Shown here piece after piece: positions 16,117 through 24,736 of a stretch of 56,573 nucleotides of DNA (positions within the stretch are counted from its first letter, which is position 1; each line of letters begins with the position of its first letter). Below the pieces are notes generated by a model. It ran no database searches and was not told where the DNA came from. It saw nothing but the letters and a program-made list of their open reading frames with translations. The translations under genes were made by a program, and so were the position numbers. Location: the NCBI GenBank assembly GCA_017443595.1, contig JAFSYU010000053.1, forward strand, positions 1 through 56,573, in the 5' to 3' direction. The DNA is from Clostridia bacterium (lineage in GTDB: Bacteria > Bacillota > Clostridia > Oscillospirales > CAG-272).

Positions 16117-16923
16117 TCAGTTTTGTTTATCAAGCAGATCGACAAGATACGCTATCGTGCCTTCTTTACAGTGGCAGGTAACTATGTCCGCAATGGCGAT
16201 TATTTTCGGCATACCGGAGCTTGGGACTACGGCGAAATCCGCTTTTTTCAGCATATCCTCGTCGTTTTCAAAATCTCCGCAGCAGTAAGTCGTTCTGCCC
16301 TGCAGCAGCTTTTTCATGTGCCGCACCTGGTTTCCTTTCGTCGCCTCGGGATCGAGAAGTTCAAGCAAAGTAGGACATGAAAAAGATACGGCAAATCTGC
16401 CGGGCGCTTTTTCAAAAACGTATTTCTGCACCTGCAGAAGCAGATCGTTTTTGCCTATAAGCACTATCTTGTTCCAGTTATCGCCGGGCATCTGATCAAA
16501 GCCGACCGTTATAACGTTTGAGATATACTGCTTCAGATCGTTATACGCCGCCGGGTTCATTTCCGGCGTCATATATCCTTTGCCGCGGTTTATGCGTATG
16601 CCTATATCCGGAAACTGCCGTGAAAGTTCAAAAAGAAACGGTATAGCAAAAGAAGCGTCCACGCATATCTCGTTTATGCGCTCATCCGTTTTCGCATCGT
16701 ACAGATAACTGCCGTTTGACATAACCGCGTAAGTGTTCGTCAGCTCGAAAAAGTCGGGCACGACGCTTTTTACGGTGAATTCAACTCTGCCTGTGGCAAA
16801 CGTGAAAAGACCGCCTTCGGATTTGAAATACTCTATCGCCTCATTGTTTTTTCTTACGCCCTCGTCGGATCCGGTATACGTTCCGTCAATGTCCGTGATT
16901 ATTACTTTGTCTTTGAACTTCAT
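16117..16923 (-). CDS. HAD superfamily (Cof-type) phosphatase
   Basis: 268 aa. Motif I 'IITDIDGTYTG' (nucleophile Asp11, Asp13), Thr in 'TFATGR', the C2-type cap in the middle, and motif III/IV 'GDFENDEDMLKKAD'. The Cof subfamily hydrolyses sugar phosphates, nucleotides or pyridoxal phosphate; the substrate is not deducible. It follows dapA with 13 bp between them and AAGGA before the ATG, so it is cotranscribed with dapA. Confidence 0.88.
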   Translation of the reverse strand: MKFKDKVIITDIDGTYTGSDEGVRKNNEAIEYFKSEGGLFTFATGRVEFTVKSVVPDFFELTNTYAVMSNGSYLYDAKTDERINEICVDASFAIPFLFELSRQFPDIGIRINRGKGYMTPEMNPAAYNDLKQYISNVITVGFDQMPGDNWNKIVLIGKNDLLLQVQKYVFEKAPGRFAVSFSCPTLLELLDPEATKGNQVRHMKKLLQGRTTYCCGDFENDEDMLKKADFAVVPSSGMPKIIAIADIVTCHCKEGTIAYLVDLLDKQN

Positions 16924-16936
16924 TTTTATATCCTTG

Positions 16937-17836
16937 TTATTTTATGTATATCCCCGCGTCAGACGCGGAATAGATGAGTTTTGATCTTTTTTGCTCCGTC
17001 ATCTCACATAAAGGCGGTCTGACGGACGCGGATATAAGTCCGCAGGACGCCATAAGCGCCTTGATCGGCACGGGATTTACGTCGCATGAAAGCGCTTTCA
17101 AAAACGGATACATACAAAAAAACGTATCCTTTGCGCCTTCTGCGTCCCCGGCAAAATATTTGTCCGTTATCGCACACGTTTTATCCGGCTCTATATTTGA
17201 GCATACGGAGATGCCGCCCTTTGCGCCGAGAGTGAGAAAATGATATAAAAGCGTGTCGGAACCGCAGAAGAAATCAAGCCCGGGAGCTTCTTTTATTTTG
17301 TCCGTAACGGACTGCATATCGCCGCTTGCCTCCTTGCAGGCGACGACGTTGTCGTGCGACGACAGCACTGCGAGCGTTTCAGCAGAGATATCCACGCCCG
17401 TCCTTGACGGCACGTTGTAAACTACGACCGGTATCGGAGAGCTGTCCGCCACGGTTATGAAATGGCGCAGTATGCCGCGCTGCGACGGTCTGTTGTAGTA
17501 AGGCGCTACGACGAGCGCGAAATCCGCGCCGAGCGACGCGGCGCGTTTTACCTTTTCGCACGCGGTCTGCGTGTCGTTTGAGCCGCAGCCGACGGTCAGA
17601 GCTTTTTTGCCGGACAGCAGCTTTGCGCACTCTTTGATAATAACGTCCTTTTCGCTTTGCGTAACGGTCGGCGCTTCTCCCGTGGTGCCGAGAGCCACAA
17701 CGCCGGCCACGCCCGAATCAAGCTGTATTTCAAGCAGACGGCGCAGCGCCGGTATATCTATGCCGCCGTGCAGAAACGGCGTCACTACGGCGGTATGTAT
17801 ACCGGCGGGCAGTCTGCCCGTTTTATTGTCAGTCAT
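16937..17836 (-). CDS. dapA: 4-hydroxy-tetrahydrodipicolinate synthase
   Basis: 299 aa, starting at ATG 17836 after GCGGAG; a longer in-frame start would overlap the promoter. DapA condenses pyruvate with aspartate semialdehyde, the first step of the diaminopimelate/lysine branch. The aldolase features are present: 'GTTGEAPTVT' (50-60), Tyr140 in 'VVYNVPSRTG', and Schiff-base Lys168 in 'VACKEASGD'. The product feeds the peptidoglycan pathway, in keeping with murE 2 kb away. Transcribed from a strong promoter with a leader of about 135 nt. Confidence 0.95.
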   Translation of the reverse strand: MTDNKTGRLPAGIHTAVVTPFLHGGIDIPALRRLLEIQLDSGVAGVVALGTTGEAPTVTQSEKDVIIKECAKLLSGKKALTVGCGSNDTQTACEKVKRAASLGADFALVVAPYYNRPSQRGILRHFITVADSSPIPVVVYNVPSRTGVDISAETLAVLSSHDNVVACKEASGDMQSVTDKIKEAPGLDFFCGSDTLLYHFLTLGAKGGISVCSNIEPDKTCAITDKYFAGDAEGAKDTFFCMYPFLKALSCDVNPVPIKALMASCGLISASVRPPLCEMTEQKRSKLIYSASDAGIYIK

Positions 17837-17956
17837 TGCATAAACTCCGCAAATTATATAAATGTTATAATTAAGGTAATGAAAATTATAAAATAACAGA
17901 GTATAATATAATTCAGCCTCTACATATATAATATGATAAACGCCGTGAACTGACAT

Positions 17957-17975
17957 TTTTTGCATATTGCAAAAA
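17957..17975. promoter_or_regulatory. inverted repeat at the dapA transcription start (operator candidate)
   Basis: TTTTTGCA-TAT-TGCAAAAA, a perfect 8-bp half-site palindrome around TAT, sits just after the -10 element. Position and symmetry fit a repressor operator; no cognate regulator can be named. Confidence 0.5.
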
Positions 17976-17978
17976 CTG

Positions 17979-18007
17979 ATTTTATCACAAAAAAACGTAA
18001 TTGTCAA
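17979..18007 (-). promoter_or_regulatory. sigma-A promoter for dapA
   Basis: On the minus strand TTGACA (18007-18002), 17-bp spacer, TAAAAT (17984-17979). The predicted start point lies in the inverted repeat at 17957-17975. Confidence 0.8.
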
Positions 18008-18043
18008 GGTCAGATACGGCTTTCATTTAAAAGGATATATCAA

Positions 18044-19099
18044 ATGCAGTCTTTACACGATTACTTTTATGAACTTCCCGGGGAGCTTATAGCGCAGACT
18101 CCGTGCGAGGTGCGCGACGAATGCAGACTTCTTGTGCTTGACAGAAAGACCGGGAGCATAGAACACAAACATTTTTATGACGTGGTCGGTTATCTGAGAC
18201 CCGGCGACTGTCTTGTCATAAACGACAGCCGCGTTATCCCGGCGCGTATCTACGGAATAAAACAGAGAGAAACAGAAGATACAAACGAGCCGAGCCGTAT
18301 TGAATGTCTGCTTCTGCGCCAGCGCGAGCTTGATCTTTGGGAGTGCATCGTAAGACCGGGAAAGCGCGTCAAAAAAGGTGCTAAAATAGATTTTTCCGGC
18401 GTTATGACGGGCGAGGTCGTTGACGTTACGGAAGACGGAAACCGCATGATATCGTTTGATTACGACAGATCCGGCGGTGAGACCGTGTACTCTGTCTTAG
18501 AAAAAATAGGCAAAATGCCGCTGCCGCCGTATATTACAAAAGAGCTTGACGATAACGACAAGTATCAGACGGTTTACGCAAAAGAAAACGGATCCGCCGC
18601 CGCTCCGACGGCCGGACTTCATTTCACGGATGAACTGCTTGAAAAAATAAGCGGTATGGGTATAGATATAGTCCGCGTGATGCTGCACGTAGGGTTAGGA
18701 ACTTTCCGTCCGGTAAAAACGGAGAACATAGAAGAGCATAAAATGCATTCGGAATTTTTTACCGTTACGGAAGACGCGGCAAAACGCATAAACGACTGCA
18801 GAGCGCGCGGCGGCAGGATAATCTGCGTGGGCACGACCTCGTGCAGAACGCTTGAGAGCGCCGCGGACGAGGCAGGCGTGATACACGCGCAGAGCAGAGA
18901 CACGGATATTTTCATATATCCGCCGTATAAATTCAAAGCCGTTGACGCGCTTATAACGAATTTCCATCTGCCGGAAAGCACGCTTCTTATGCTCATATCC
19001 GCTTTCTCAGACAGGGAAACTGTAATGAAAGCGTATAAGGAAGCAGTGGAGCAGAAATACCGCTTTTTCTCCTTCGGCGACGCGATGATGATATTATAA
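18044..19099 (+). CDS. queA: S-adenosylmethionine:tRNA ribosyltransferase-isomerase
   Basis: 351 aa from ATG 18044 (AAAAGG upstream), the usual QueA length. It transfers and isomerises the ribosyl part of S-adenosylmethionine to make epoxyqueuosine in tRNA wobble position 34. Conserved parts include 'LIAQTPCEVRDECRLLVLDR', 'LVINDSRVIPARI', 'AAPTAGLHFT' and 'LITNFHLPESTLLML'. It is divergent from dapA. An earlier in-frame start at 17960 would read through the dapA promoter and is rejected. A toxin-antitoxin pair lies between it and miaA, both tRNA modification genes. Confidence 0.96.
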   Translation: MQSLHDYFYELPGELIAQTPCEVRDECRLLVLDRKTGSIEHKHFYDVVGYLRPGDCLVINDSRVIPARIYGIKQRETEDTNEPSRIECLLLRQRELDLWECIVRPGKRVKKGAKIDFSGVMTGEVVDVTEDGNRMISFDYDRSGGETVYSVLEKIGKMPLPPYITKELDDNDKYQTVYAKENGSAAAPTAGLHFTDELLEKISGMGIDIVRVMLHVGLGTFRPVKTENIEEHKMHSEFFTVTEDAAKRINDCRARGGRIICVGTTSCRTLESAADEAGVIHAQSRDTDIFIYPPYKFKAVDALITNFHLPESTLLMLISAFSDRETVMKAYKEAVEQKYRFFSFGDAMMIL

Positions 19100-19130
19100 C
19101 TATAATATAAGCATATTTTACGCATAACTG

Positions 19131-19159
19131 TTGACAAATTGGAAAATATATAGTATAAT
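19131..19159 (+). promoter_or_regulatory. consensus promoter and operator candidate for relB-yafQ
   Basis: TTGACA (19131-19136), 17-bp spacer, TATAAT (19154-19159). The palindrome ATACGTAT (19158-19165) overlaps the end of the -10 and is a plausible antitoxin operator. AAGGAGG at 19174-19180 gives a very strong ribosome site. Confidence 0.8.
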
Positions 19160-19188
19160 ACGTATAGGATCATAAGGAGGTTTTTATC

Positions 19189-19455
19189 ATGGCTAAAACT
19201 ACTGCAAATATAAGTATTGACGAAGAGACGAAGAGAAAAGCACAGGAACTGTTTGCGGATTTCGGAATGGATCTTTCTACCGCCATCAATATTTTTCTGC
19301 GGCAGGCTATCCGTGAGAATGCAATACCTTTTACAATAAGTCGCGATATTCCTAATGAAGAAACGCTTGCAGCTATGGATAATGCCGAAAAAGGAGAAGA
19401 CGTTTACGGACCCTTTGACAGCGTTGACGCGCTTATGGAGGCGTTAAATGCTTAG
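19189..19455 (+). CDS. RelB/DinJ-family antitoxin
   Basis: 88 aa. The N-terminal ribbon-helix-helix ('TTANISIDEETKRKAQELF...DLSTAINIFLRQAI') binds DNA and represses the operon; the acidic C-terminal half ('MDNAEKGEDVYGPF') should wrap and neutralise the toxin. The overlapping downstream YafQ-type toxin confirms the assignment. Strong promoter and ribosome site are as expected for an antitoxin made in excess. Confidence 0.92.
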   Translation: MAKTTANISIDEETKRKAQELFADFGMDLSTAINIFLRQAIRENAIPFTISRDIPNEETLAAMDNAEKGEDVYGPFDSVDALMEALNA

Positions 19456-19726
19456 GATCGAATTTACCGGTCAGTTTAAAAAGGACTATAAACTTGCCAT
19501 AAAAAGAGGGTGCGATCCGCAGGATCTGACAACGGTAATATCTCTTTTGGCAGACGAACAGCCGTTACCGGAAAAATATAAGGATCATCAGCTTGAAAAT
19601 TCCCGATACTACAAGGGAATGAGAGAATGCCATATAAAACCGGACTGGCTTTTGATTTACAAGGTTTACGATGACAGGCTGGTTTTGGAGCTGATCCGTA
19701 CCGGCACACACAGCGATTTGTTTTGA
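19448..19726 (+). CDS. YafQ-family mRNA interferase toxin
   Basis: 92 aa, overlapping the antitoxin by 8 bp, with GGAGG upstream. RelE/YafQ fold with the typical end 'LIRTGTHSDLF', 'NSRYYKGMRECHIKPDWLLIY' in the core, and the conserved His residues used in ribosome-dependent mRNA cleavage. Residues look intact, so the toxin is probably active. The pair sits alone between queA and miaA with no other mobile signs. Confidence 0.92.
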   Translation: MLRIEFTGQFKKDYKLAIKRGCDPQDLTTVISLLADEQPLPEKYKDHQLENSRYYKGMRECHIKPDWLLIYKVYDDRLVLELIRTGTHSDLF

Positions 19727-19744
19727 TTTTTATATTGAATTTTA

Positions 19745-20659
19745 ATGGATATATCTAAAATCGTAATAATAGGCGGGCCGACGGCAAGCGGAAAGTCGGG
19801 ACTTGCACTGAAGCTGGCACAGGAGTTTGACGGTGAGATAATCTCATCCGACAGTATGCAGATATATAAAAGGCTCGATATAGGCACGGCAAAGCCGACG
19901 GCACAAGAGCAGGCTCTTGTCCGTCACCATCTTGTTGACACGGTCGAGCCGTGGAAGAATTATTCCGCCGCGGACTTTGTACGCGATGCGAAAGCGGCGA
20001 TAAACGACGTTATAAGCCGCGGTAAACTGCCTGTCGTATGCGGCGGCACCGGCTTATATATAGAAGCGCTTATACATCCCACGGATTATTCATCCGAGAC
20101 GGACGCTGACGAAGAGCTGCGCGCAAAGCTTTTGCAAAAAGACGCGCACACGCTTTGGTGCGAGCTTAGACAGATAGACCCGGAAGCCGCGGAAAAAACG
20201 CACGAGAACAACAAAAAGCGCGTCGTCCGCGCGCTTGAAATATATTACAAGACCGGCAAAACAAAAACGGAAACGGATAAAGAACAGAAAAAATACGACT
20301 CTGAATACGACGTGCTGCTTTTACTGACCGGATCTTGTGACAGAGAAGTTTTATACGAGCGCATAAACCGGCGCGTTGATGAAATGATAAACACCGGGCT
20401 TGTTGAAGAAACAAGAAATTTGCTTAAAAACGGCGATCTGCGCCCCGGTACCACGGCGTATCAGGCGATAGGATATAAAGAGATTTTTCCGTATATAAAC
20501 GGCGAAAGCACGCTTACGGAATGTACGGAAAAACTGAAACAGGCTACGCGCAATTACGCAAAGCGGCAGCTTACGTGGTTTTGCCGCTATGACGGAATAA
20601 AAGTTTCTTCGTACGAAGAAGCAAAAGCAAAAGTCACGGAGTTTTTGAAAAGGAGCTGA
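19745..20659 (+). CDS. miaA: tRNA dimethylallyltransferase
   Basis: The 304-aa MiaA adds dimethylallyl to N6 of A37 in tRNAs reading U-starting codons. P-loop 'GGPTASGKS' (about 10-18), 'SSDSMQIYKRLDIGTAKP', 'CGGTGLYIEALIHP' and 'KRQLTWFCRYDGI' are typical. It begins 18 bp after yafQ with no clear Shine-Dalgarno sequence (the preceding bases are nearly all A/T), unusual here. Its end carries AAAAGGAG, which serves the next gene. Confidence 0.95.
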   Translation: MDISKIVIIGGPTASGKSGLALKLAQEFDGEIISSDSMQIYKRLDIGTAKPTAQEQALVRHHLVDTVEPWKNYSAADFVRDAKAAINDVISRGKLPVVCGGTGLYIEALIHPTDYSSETDADEELRAKLLQKDAHTLWCELRQIDPEAAEKTHENNKKRVVRALEIYYKTGKTKTETDKEQKKYDSEYDVLLLLTGSCDREVLYERINRRVDEMINTGLVEETRNLLKNGDLRPGTTAYQAIGYKEIFPYINGESTLTECTEKLKQATRNYAKRQLTWFCRYDGIKVSSYEEAKAKVTEFLKRS

Positions 20660-20665
20660 CGGAGT

Positions 20666-21952
20666 ACGGATAAAGAAGTATTAAAAAAGGGAATAATCTA
20701 TATCCTCTCGTCGCTTCTTGCGATATGCGCGATAATTTACATCGTGTATCATATAGTGACGTATTTCAAAGAGGATATGCGCGTTGAGCCGGTGCAGTCC
20801 GCGGAGCAGACGCAGACCGTGACGCTTACCGGCATAATATTCCGCGACGAACAGGTGGTATACGGACAGAGCGGCGGCGGTGTGGTAAGACTTTATACAA
20901 ACGGTGAAAAAGTAAGCAAAAACGCCGTTATCGCGCGCGTGTACGATACTTTCAGGGCGGAAGACTATACGCTTAACCGCCTTGAAAGAAAGCTCGGCAT
21001 ATTAACGGACAGCAACAAAGTAAGCGATAATACGGTAAAAAATCTTGACGCCAAGATAAACAGGCTTTATTATACGATACGGCTCAAATCGGAGCAGGGA
21101 GATTTTTCATCCGTAGCGGAGAAGACGGACGAGCTTCTCGTTCTTTTGAACAGACGCGAGATAATTGTTAATTCCCGACTTAATTATAACGATGAGATAG
21201 CGCAGGTAAAAGCGCAGAGGGAAAGCCTCATTTCGTCAGGTTCCGGTATGTTTACCGACGTGACTACGCCAGTCTCCGGCTATTTTTCAAGCTGTGTTGA
21301 CGGATATGAGCAGATATTCACCGCAAAGGCGGCGGTATCTTTGTTATACGATGAGCTTTCCGAGCTTATGAAACAGCCGGCGCAGGAGCTTGCCGTAACG
21401 AGGGAAGGCTACGCCGTAGGCAAGATAGCAAACGATCCTAAATGGTATCTCTGCGCGGAAACGGACAGAGATACGGCGTATATGCTGACGGAGGGTGAAA
21501 AATACAGCATCAGTTTTCCGACCGCGTCCGGCAGAGAGACGGAATTTACGCTTCAGCGCATAGTCGCGCAGAACGGCGGTTCCGGTGCGGCGCTCGTTTT
21601 CAGTACCGATATACAGTCGCGTGAGCTCGGCGACGCGAGAAAGCAGACCGTTTCCCTCGTGCTTGAAAGAACGGAGGGACTGCGCGTTCCCGTCAGCGCC
21701 GTGCGTACGGACGACGAAAATCATACCGGCGTTTATATCCTGAAAAACAACAAGGTAACGTTCAGAAGAATAGAGATACTTACAGAAAAAGACGGCAACT
21801 GCATCGTTAAAGAATACGCGCCTGACGAGGAGGGCTATTCCGAGATGCTTCATAAATACGACAGTCTGATAATCTCCGGCAAAGGCCTTAAGGAACAGGC
21901 GGAAGAGGCTGACGGAGATACAACGGATTACGAAATAAGGATTTTCGGATAA
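20666..21952 (+). CDS. HlyD-like single-pass membrane protein with apparent ACG start
   Basis: The frame from the miaA stop contains no ATG, GTG or TTG until GTG 20744, yet the codons before that GTG encode an obvious N-terminal membrane anchor ('GIIYILSSLLAICAIIYIVYH'). The best start is ACG 20666, 10 nt after AAAAGGAG and followed by GAT AAA GAA, as if ATG had become ACG. From there 428 aa: anchor, a biotinyl-lipoyl-like half ('TGIIFRDEQVVYG..GGVVRLYTNGEKVSKNAVIARVYD'), a helical hairpin (about 95-185), and a C-terminal beta region with 'RVPVSAVRTDDENHTGVYIL'. HlyD-like proteins of this kind commonly precede yggS-sepF in Clostridia; no transporter partner is present. Start is uncertain, gene is not. 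Confidence 0.75.
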   Translation, partial: TDKEVLKKGIIYILSSLLAICAIIYIVYHIVTYFKEDMRVEPVQSAEQTQTVTLTGIIFRDEQVVYGQSGGGVVRLYTNGEKVSKNAVIARVYDTFRAEDYTLNRLERKLGILTDSNKVSDNTVKNLDAKINRLYYTIRLKSEQGDFSSVAEKTDELLVLLNRREIIVNSRLNYNDEIAQVKAQRESLISSGSGMFTDVTTPVSGYFSSCVDGYEQIFTAKAAVSLLYDELSELMKQPAQELAVTREGYAVGKIANDPKWYLCAETDRDTAYMLTEGEKYSISFPTASGRETEFTLQRIVAQNGGSGAALVFSTDIQSRELGDARKQTVSLVLERTEGLRVPVSAVRTDDENHTGVYILKNNKVTFRRIEILTEKDGNCIVKEYAPDEEGYSEMLHKYDSLIISGKGLKEQAEEADGDTTDYEIRIFG

Positions 21953-21989
21953 AATATTTGAAACAGAACTTAAAATAAAGGAGAATCAT

Positions 21990-23378
21990 ATGGTTGAAAA
22001 AAGAGTTTCCGAGGCGGTGCTTTTAAAGGCGATGAGCACCGGCGCGGATTACGCGGAGCTTTACGTTGAGGATATGACGTCCGATTACGTGAGCATGATA
22101 GCGGACTGCGTGGATAACGCCGGCACCTCGCGCGACATGGGCGCGGGCGTGCGCATATTCTGCGGTACCAATTCCGTATACGCGTTCGGCAACGGTACGG
22201 ACGAAAGATCGCTTATGGAGCTTGCTTCAAAGGTCGCCGCGGCTGCGTCGGCAGCAAAAACGGCGGGCGTGGATATAGTACTGAAAGAAGTGAAATTTGA
22301 CCCCGTATGCCGCGCGGAAATACCGGCTATGAGCGTTGATAAAAAGACGCGAACGGACGCTTTGAAGGAGGCGTATTTTGCCGCCAAGGGATACAGCGAT
22401 GAAATAGTGCAGGTAAACGGATCTCTTTCATCTTCCTTCAAACGCATTTACGTTGCAAACAGCGACGGAGTCATAGGCAGAGACGAAAGACCGTATATAA
22501 GGCTCGGAATATCGGCCGTGGCGTCAAACGGCAGCGAAAACCAGTCCGGTTTTACCGGCCCCGGCAACAGCGCGGGTTTTGAATTCATACAGAGCCTTGA
22601 CCTTAAAGCGCACGGACGCGAGGCGGCGAGGATAGCGACCACGATGCTTCACGCGGGCAAATGCCCCGCGGGAAAAATGCCGGTCGTAATGGACAACGCT
22701 TTCGGCGGCGTGGTGTTCCACGAGGCGTGCGGACACGCGCTTGAGGCGACGGCGGTGGGCTTAGGCAACTCCGTGTTCTGCGGCAAGCTCGGTCAGAAGA
22801 TAGCAAACGAAAAGGTATCGGCCGTGGACGACGCGACGATGGTAAGCGAATGGGGCTCACGCGCCATGAGCGACGAGGGCGAAAAAACACAGCGCATACA
22901 GCTTATAAAAGACGGTATACTTACCGGATATATGATAGACAAGCTCGGTTCCCGCAGGATGAATATGCCTTCAACGGGCAGCGGCAGACGACAGAATTAC
23001 GCATACGCGCCTACGTCACGTATGTCAAACACGTTTATCTGCGCAGGATCAGACAAGCGCGACGATATAATAAGCAGTACGGAAAACGGTCTGTACGCCG
23101 CTAAAATGGGCGGCGGCTCCGTAAACCCGCTGACCGGAGAATTCAACTTCTCCGTTATGGAAGGCTATATGATACGCGGCGGTAAGATATGCGAGCCGGT
23201 GCGCGGAGCGACGCTCATAGGCAAAGGCTACGAGGTGCTTTTGAATATCGATATGGTATCCGACGATCTCGTACTCGGCCAGGGTATGTGCGGATCAATA
23301 TCCGGCAGCGTTCAGACAAACGTCGGTCAGCCTATGATCAGGATATCGGAGATCACCGTGGGAGGTGAAATAGAATGA
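21990..23378 (+). CDS. tldD: metalloprotease TldD
   Basis: 462 aa. The zinc motif HExxxH reads 'FHEACGHALEA', and the conserved 'GPGNSAGFEF' and 'MPSTGSGRRQNYAYAPTSRM' regions are present. TldD is the catalytic half of the TldD/TldE heterodimer that degrades unfolded peptides and in some bacteria trims RiPP leader peptides. AAAGGAG precedes the ATG. It overlaps tldE by 4 bp. No RiPP precursor is visible nearby, so housekeeping peptide turnover is more likely. Confidence 0.94.
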   Translation: MVEKRVSEAVLLKAMSTGADYAELYVEDMTSDYVSMIADCVDNAGTSRDMGAGVRIFCGTNSVYAFGNGTDERSLMELASKVAAAASAAKTAGVDIVLKEVKFDPVCRAEIPAMSVDKKTRTDALKEAYFAAKGYSDEIVQVNGSLSSSFKRIYVANSDGVIGRDERPYIRLGISAVASNGSENQSGFTGPGNSAGFEFIQSLDLKAHGREAARIATTMLHAGKCPAGKMPVVMDNAFGGVVFHEACGHALEATAVGLGNSVFCGKLGQKIANEKVSAVDDATMVSEWGSRAMSDEGEKTQRIQLIKDGILTGYMIDKLGSRRMNMPSTGSGRRQNYAYAPTSRMSNTFICAGSDKRDDIISSTENGLYAAKMGGGSVNPLTGEFNFSVMEGYMIRGGKICEPVRGATLIGKGYEVLLNIDMVSDDLVLGQGMCGSISGSVQTNVGQPMIRISEITVGGEIE

Positions 23379-24730
23379 GCAATATAAACGAATTCTGCAA
23401 AAAGCTGTTGTCTTACGCAAAGACGAACTGCGACGGCGAGTTTGAGGTCTACGCCGCAACGGGCGAGACTTTCAAAGTGGAAGTCCTTGAAGGGCAGATC
23501 AAAAACTACAACGTAAACGACTATACGGGAATTTCCTTCAGAATAAAAAAAGACGGCAAAATGGGCTACGCTTCCACCACCTCGTATGACGAGGACGGGA
23601 TACCCGTGCTTGTGGAAAACGCCGTGAAAAACGCCTCTATAATAGAAAAACCGGACGAGCAGTTTATTTTCTCCGGCTCTGAGAGCTATCCGTCGCCCAA
23701 AGTCTACGGAAAAGAGCTTGATACCGTTACTGCAACGGAAAAAATAGAATTTGCAAAGCTGATGGAGAAAAAGGCAAAGGAAGCCGATCCGCGCATTATA
23801 AAAGTAGAATCAAGCTCCGTTATATCCGGTAAAAGCACTGTTATAATAAAGAACTCAAACGGTATGGACCTGTGCGAGACGTCAAATTTCATAGCCGCAT
23901 ACGTTATTCCGATAGCGTCCGACGGCGAAAAGATGAAAGACGGTTTCGGCATCTGCGGCGGTTTTGACAAAGCGTGTCTTGACGCGGACAAAGCCGTGAG
24001 CAAGGGCGTGCGTGAAGCTATTGACTTCCTTGACGCAAAGAGCGTAAAAAGCGCTTCAATGCGTATAATTTTCAGAAACAGTGCGATGTGTGATATGATA
24101 GAGACGTTTTCCGGCATTTTCTCGTCGGAGAACGCGCAGAGAGGGCTTTCAATGCTTGCCGGTAAGGAAGGCGAAAAGATCGCCGCCGACTGCGTAACTC
24201 TTATTGACGACCCGACGCTTGATTTCGGCTTCGGCTCGCACAGCTTTGACGCCGAGGGCGTTGCCGGACAGCGCACCGCGGTCGTTGAAAACGGTGTGCT
24301 GAAAACGCTTTTATATGATCTTGAAACGGCTTACAAAGCCGGAGTAAAGTCAACGGGCAACGCGTCAAAGGGCGGTTATACGTCGCCTATAGGCATATCC
24401 GTAAGCAACTTTACGCTTACACCGGGCGAAAAGACGCTCGAACAGCTTACAAAGAAAATGGGCGAAGGTCTTATCATAACCGAGGTTTCCGGTCTGCACG
24501 CCGGCGCCAACGCGACAACGGGCGATTTCTCGCTCATGGCGGGCGGCTATCTTGTTGAAAACGGCAAGCAGGGCAGAGCGGTCAACGGCATAACCGTTTC
24601 CGGCAATTTCTACGAGCTGCTTAAAAACATTGAAGAGCCCGGCTGCGACGTTTATCACAATATGTTCGGCTCCGCAATATCCGCGCCGTCCGTGCTGATA
24701 GGCGGAAAAATGTCCGTAGCCGGAGAATGA
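23375..24730 (+). CDS. pmbA: TldE/PmbA family metalloprotease partner
   Basis: 451 aa. Shares the TldD fold but lacks HExxxH, as expected for the non-catalytic TldE subunit; the C-terminal 'SGLHAGANATTGDFSLMAGGYLVENG' is the family hallmark. It starts inside the tldD stop (ATGA overlap), so the subunits are made together. It ends 6 bp before yggS. Confidence 0.94.
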   Translation: MSNINEFCKKLLSYAKTNCDGEFEVYAATGETFKVEVLEGQIKNYNVNDYTGISFRIKKDGKMGYASTTSYDEDGIPVLVENAVKNASIIEKPDEQFIFSGSESYPSPKVYGKELDTVTATEKIEFAKLMEKKAKEADPRIIKVESSSVISGKSTVIIKNSNGMDLCETSNFIAAYVIPIASDGEKMKDGFGICGGFDKACLDADKAVSKGVREAIDFLDAKSVKSASMRIIFRNSAMCDMIETFSGIFSSENAQRGLSMLAGKEGEKIAADCVTLIDDPTLDFGFGSHSFDAEGVAGQRTAVVENGVLKTLLYDLETAYKAGVKSTGNASKGGYTSPIGISVSNFTLTPGEKTLEQLTKKMGEGLIITEVSGLHAGANATTGDFSLMAGGYLVENGKQGRAVNGITVSGNFYELLKNIEEPGCDVYHNMFGSAISAPSVLIGGKMSVAGE

Positions 24731-24736
24731 TAAAAA

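Noticed and set aside
17837..17978. Lysine riboswitch before dapA
   Set aside because: The leader is too short and I could not find the paired core of that class; only the palindrome at the start point stands out.
17960..18043. Longer N-terminus for queA
   Set aside because: It crosses the dapA promoter, has no ribosome site, and the family begins near 'MQSLHDYFYELP'.
20744..20746. GTG 20744 as the start of the HlyD-like gene
   Set aside because: No ribosome site precedes it and it would cut through the membrane anchor; kept as an alternative only.
21990..24730. RiPP biosynthesis locus around tldDE
   Set aside because: No precursor-like small gene, maturase or exporter is present; the setting is the division cluster.
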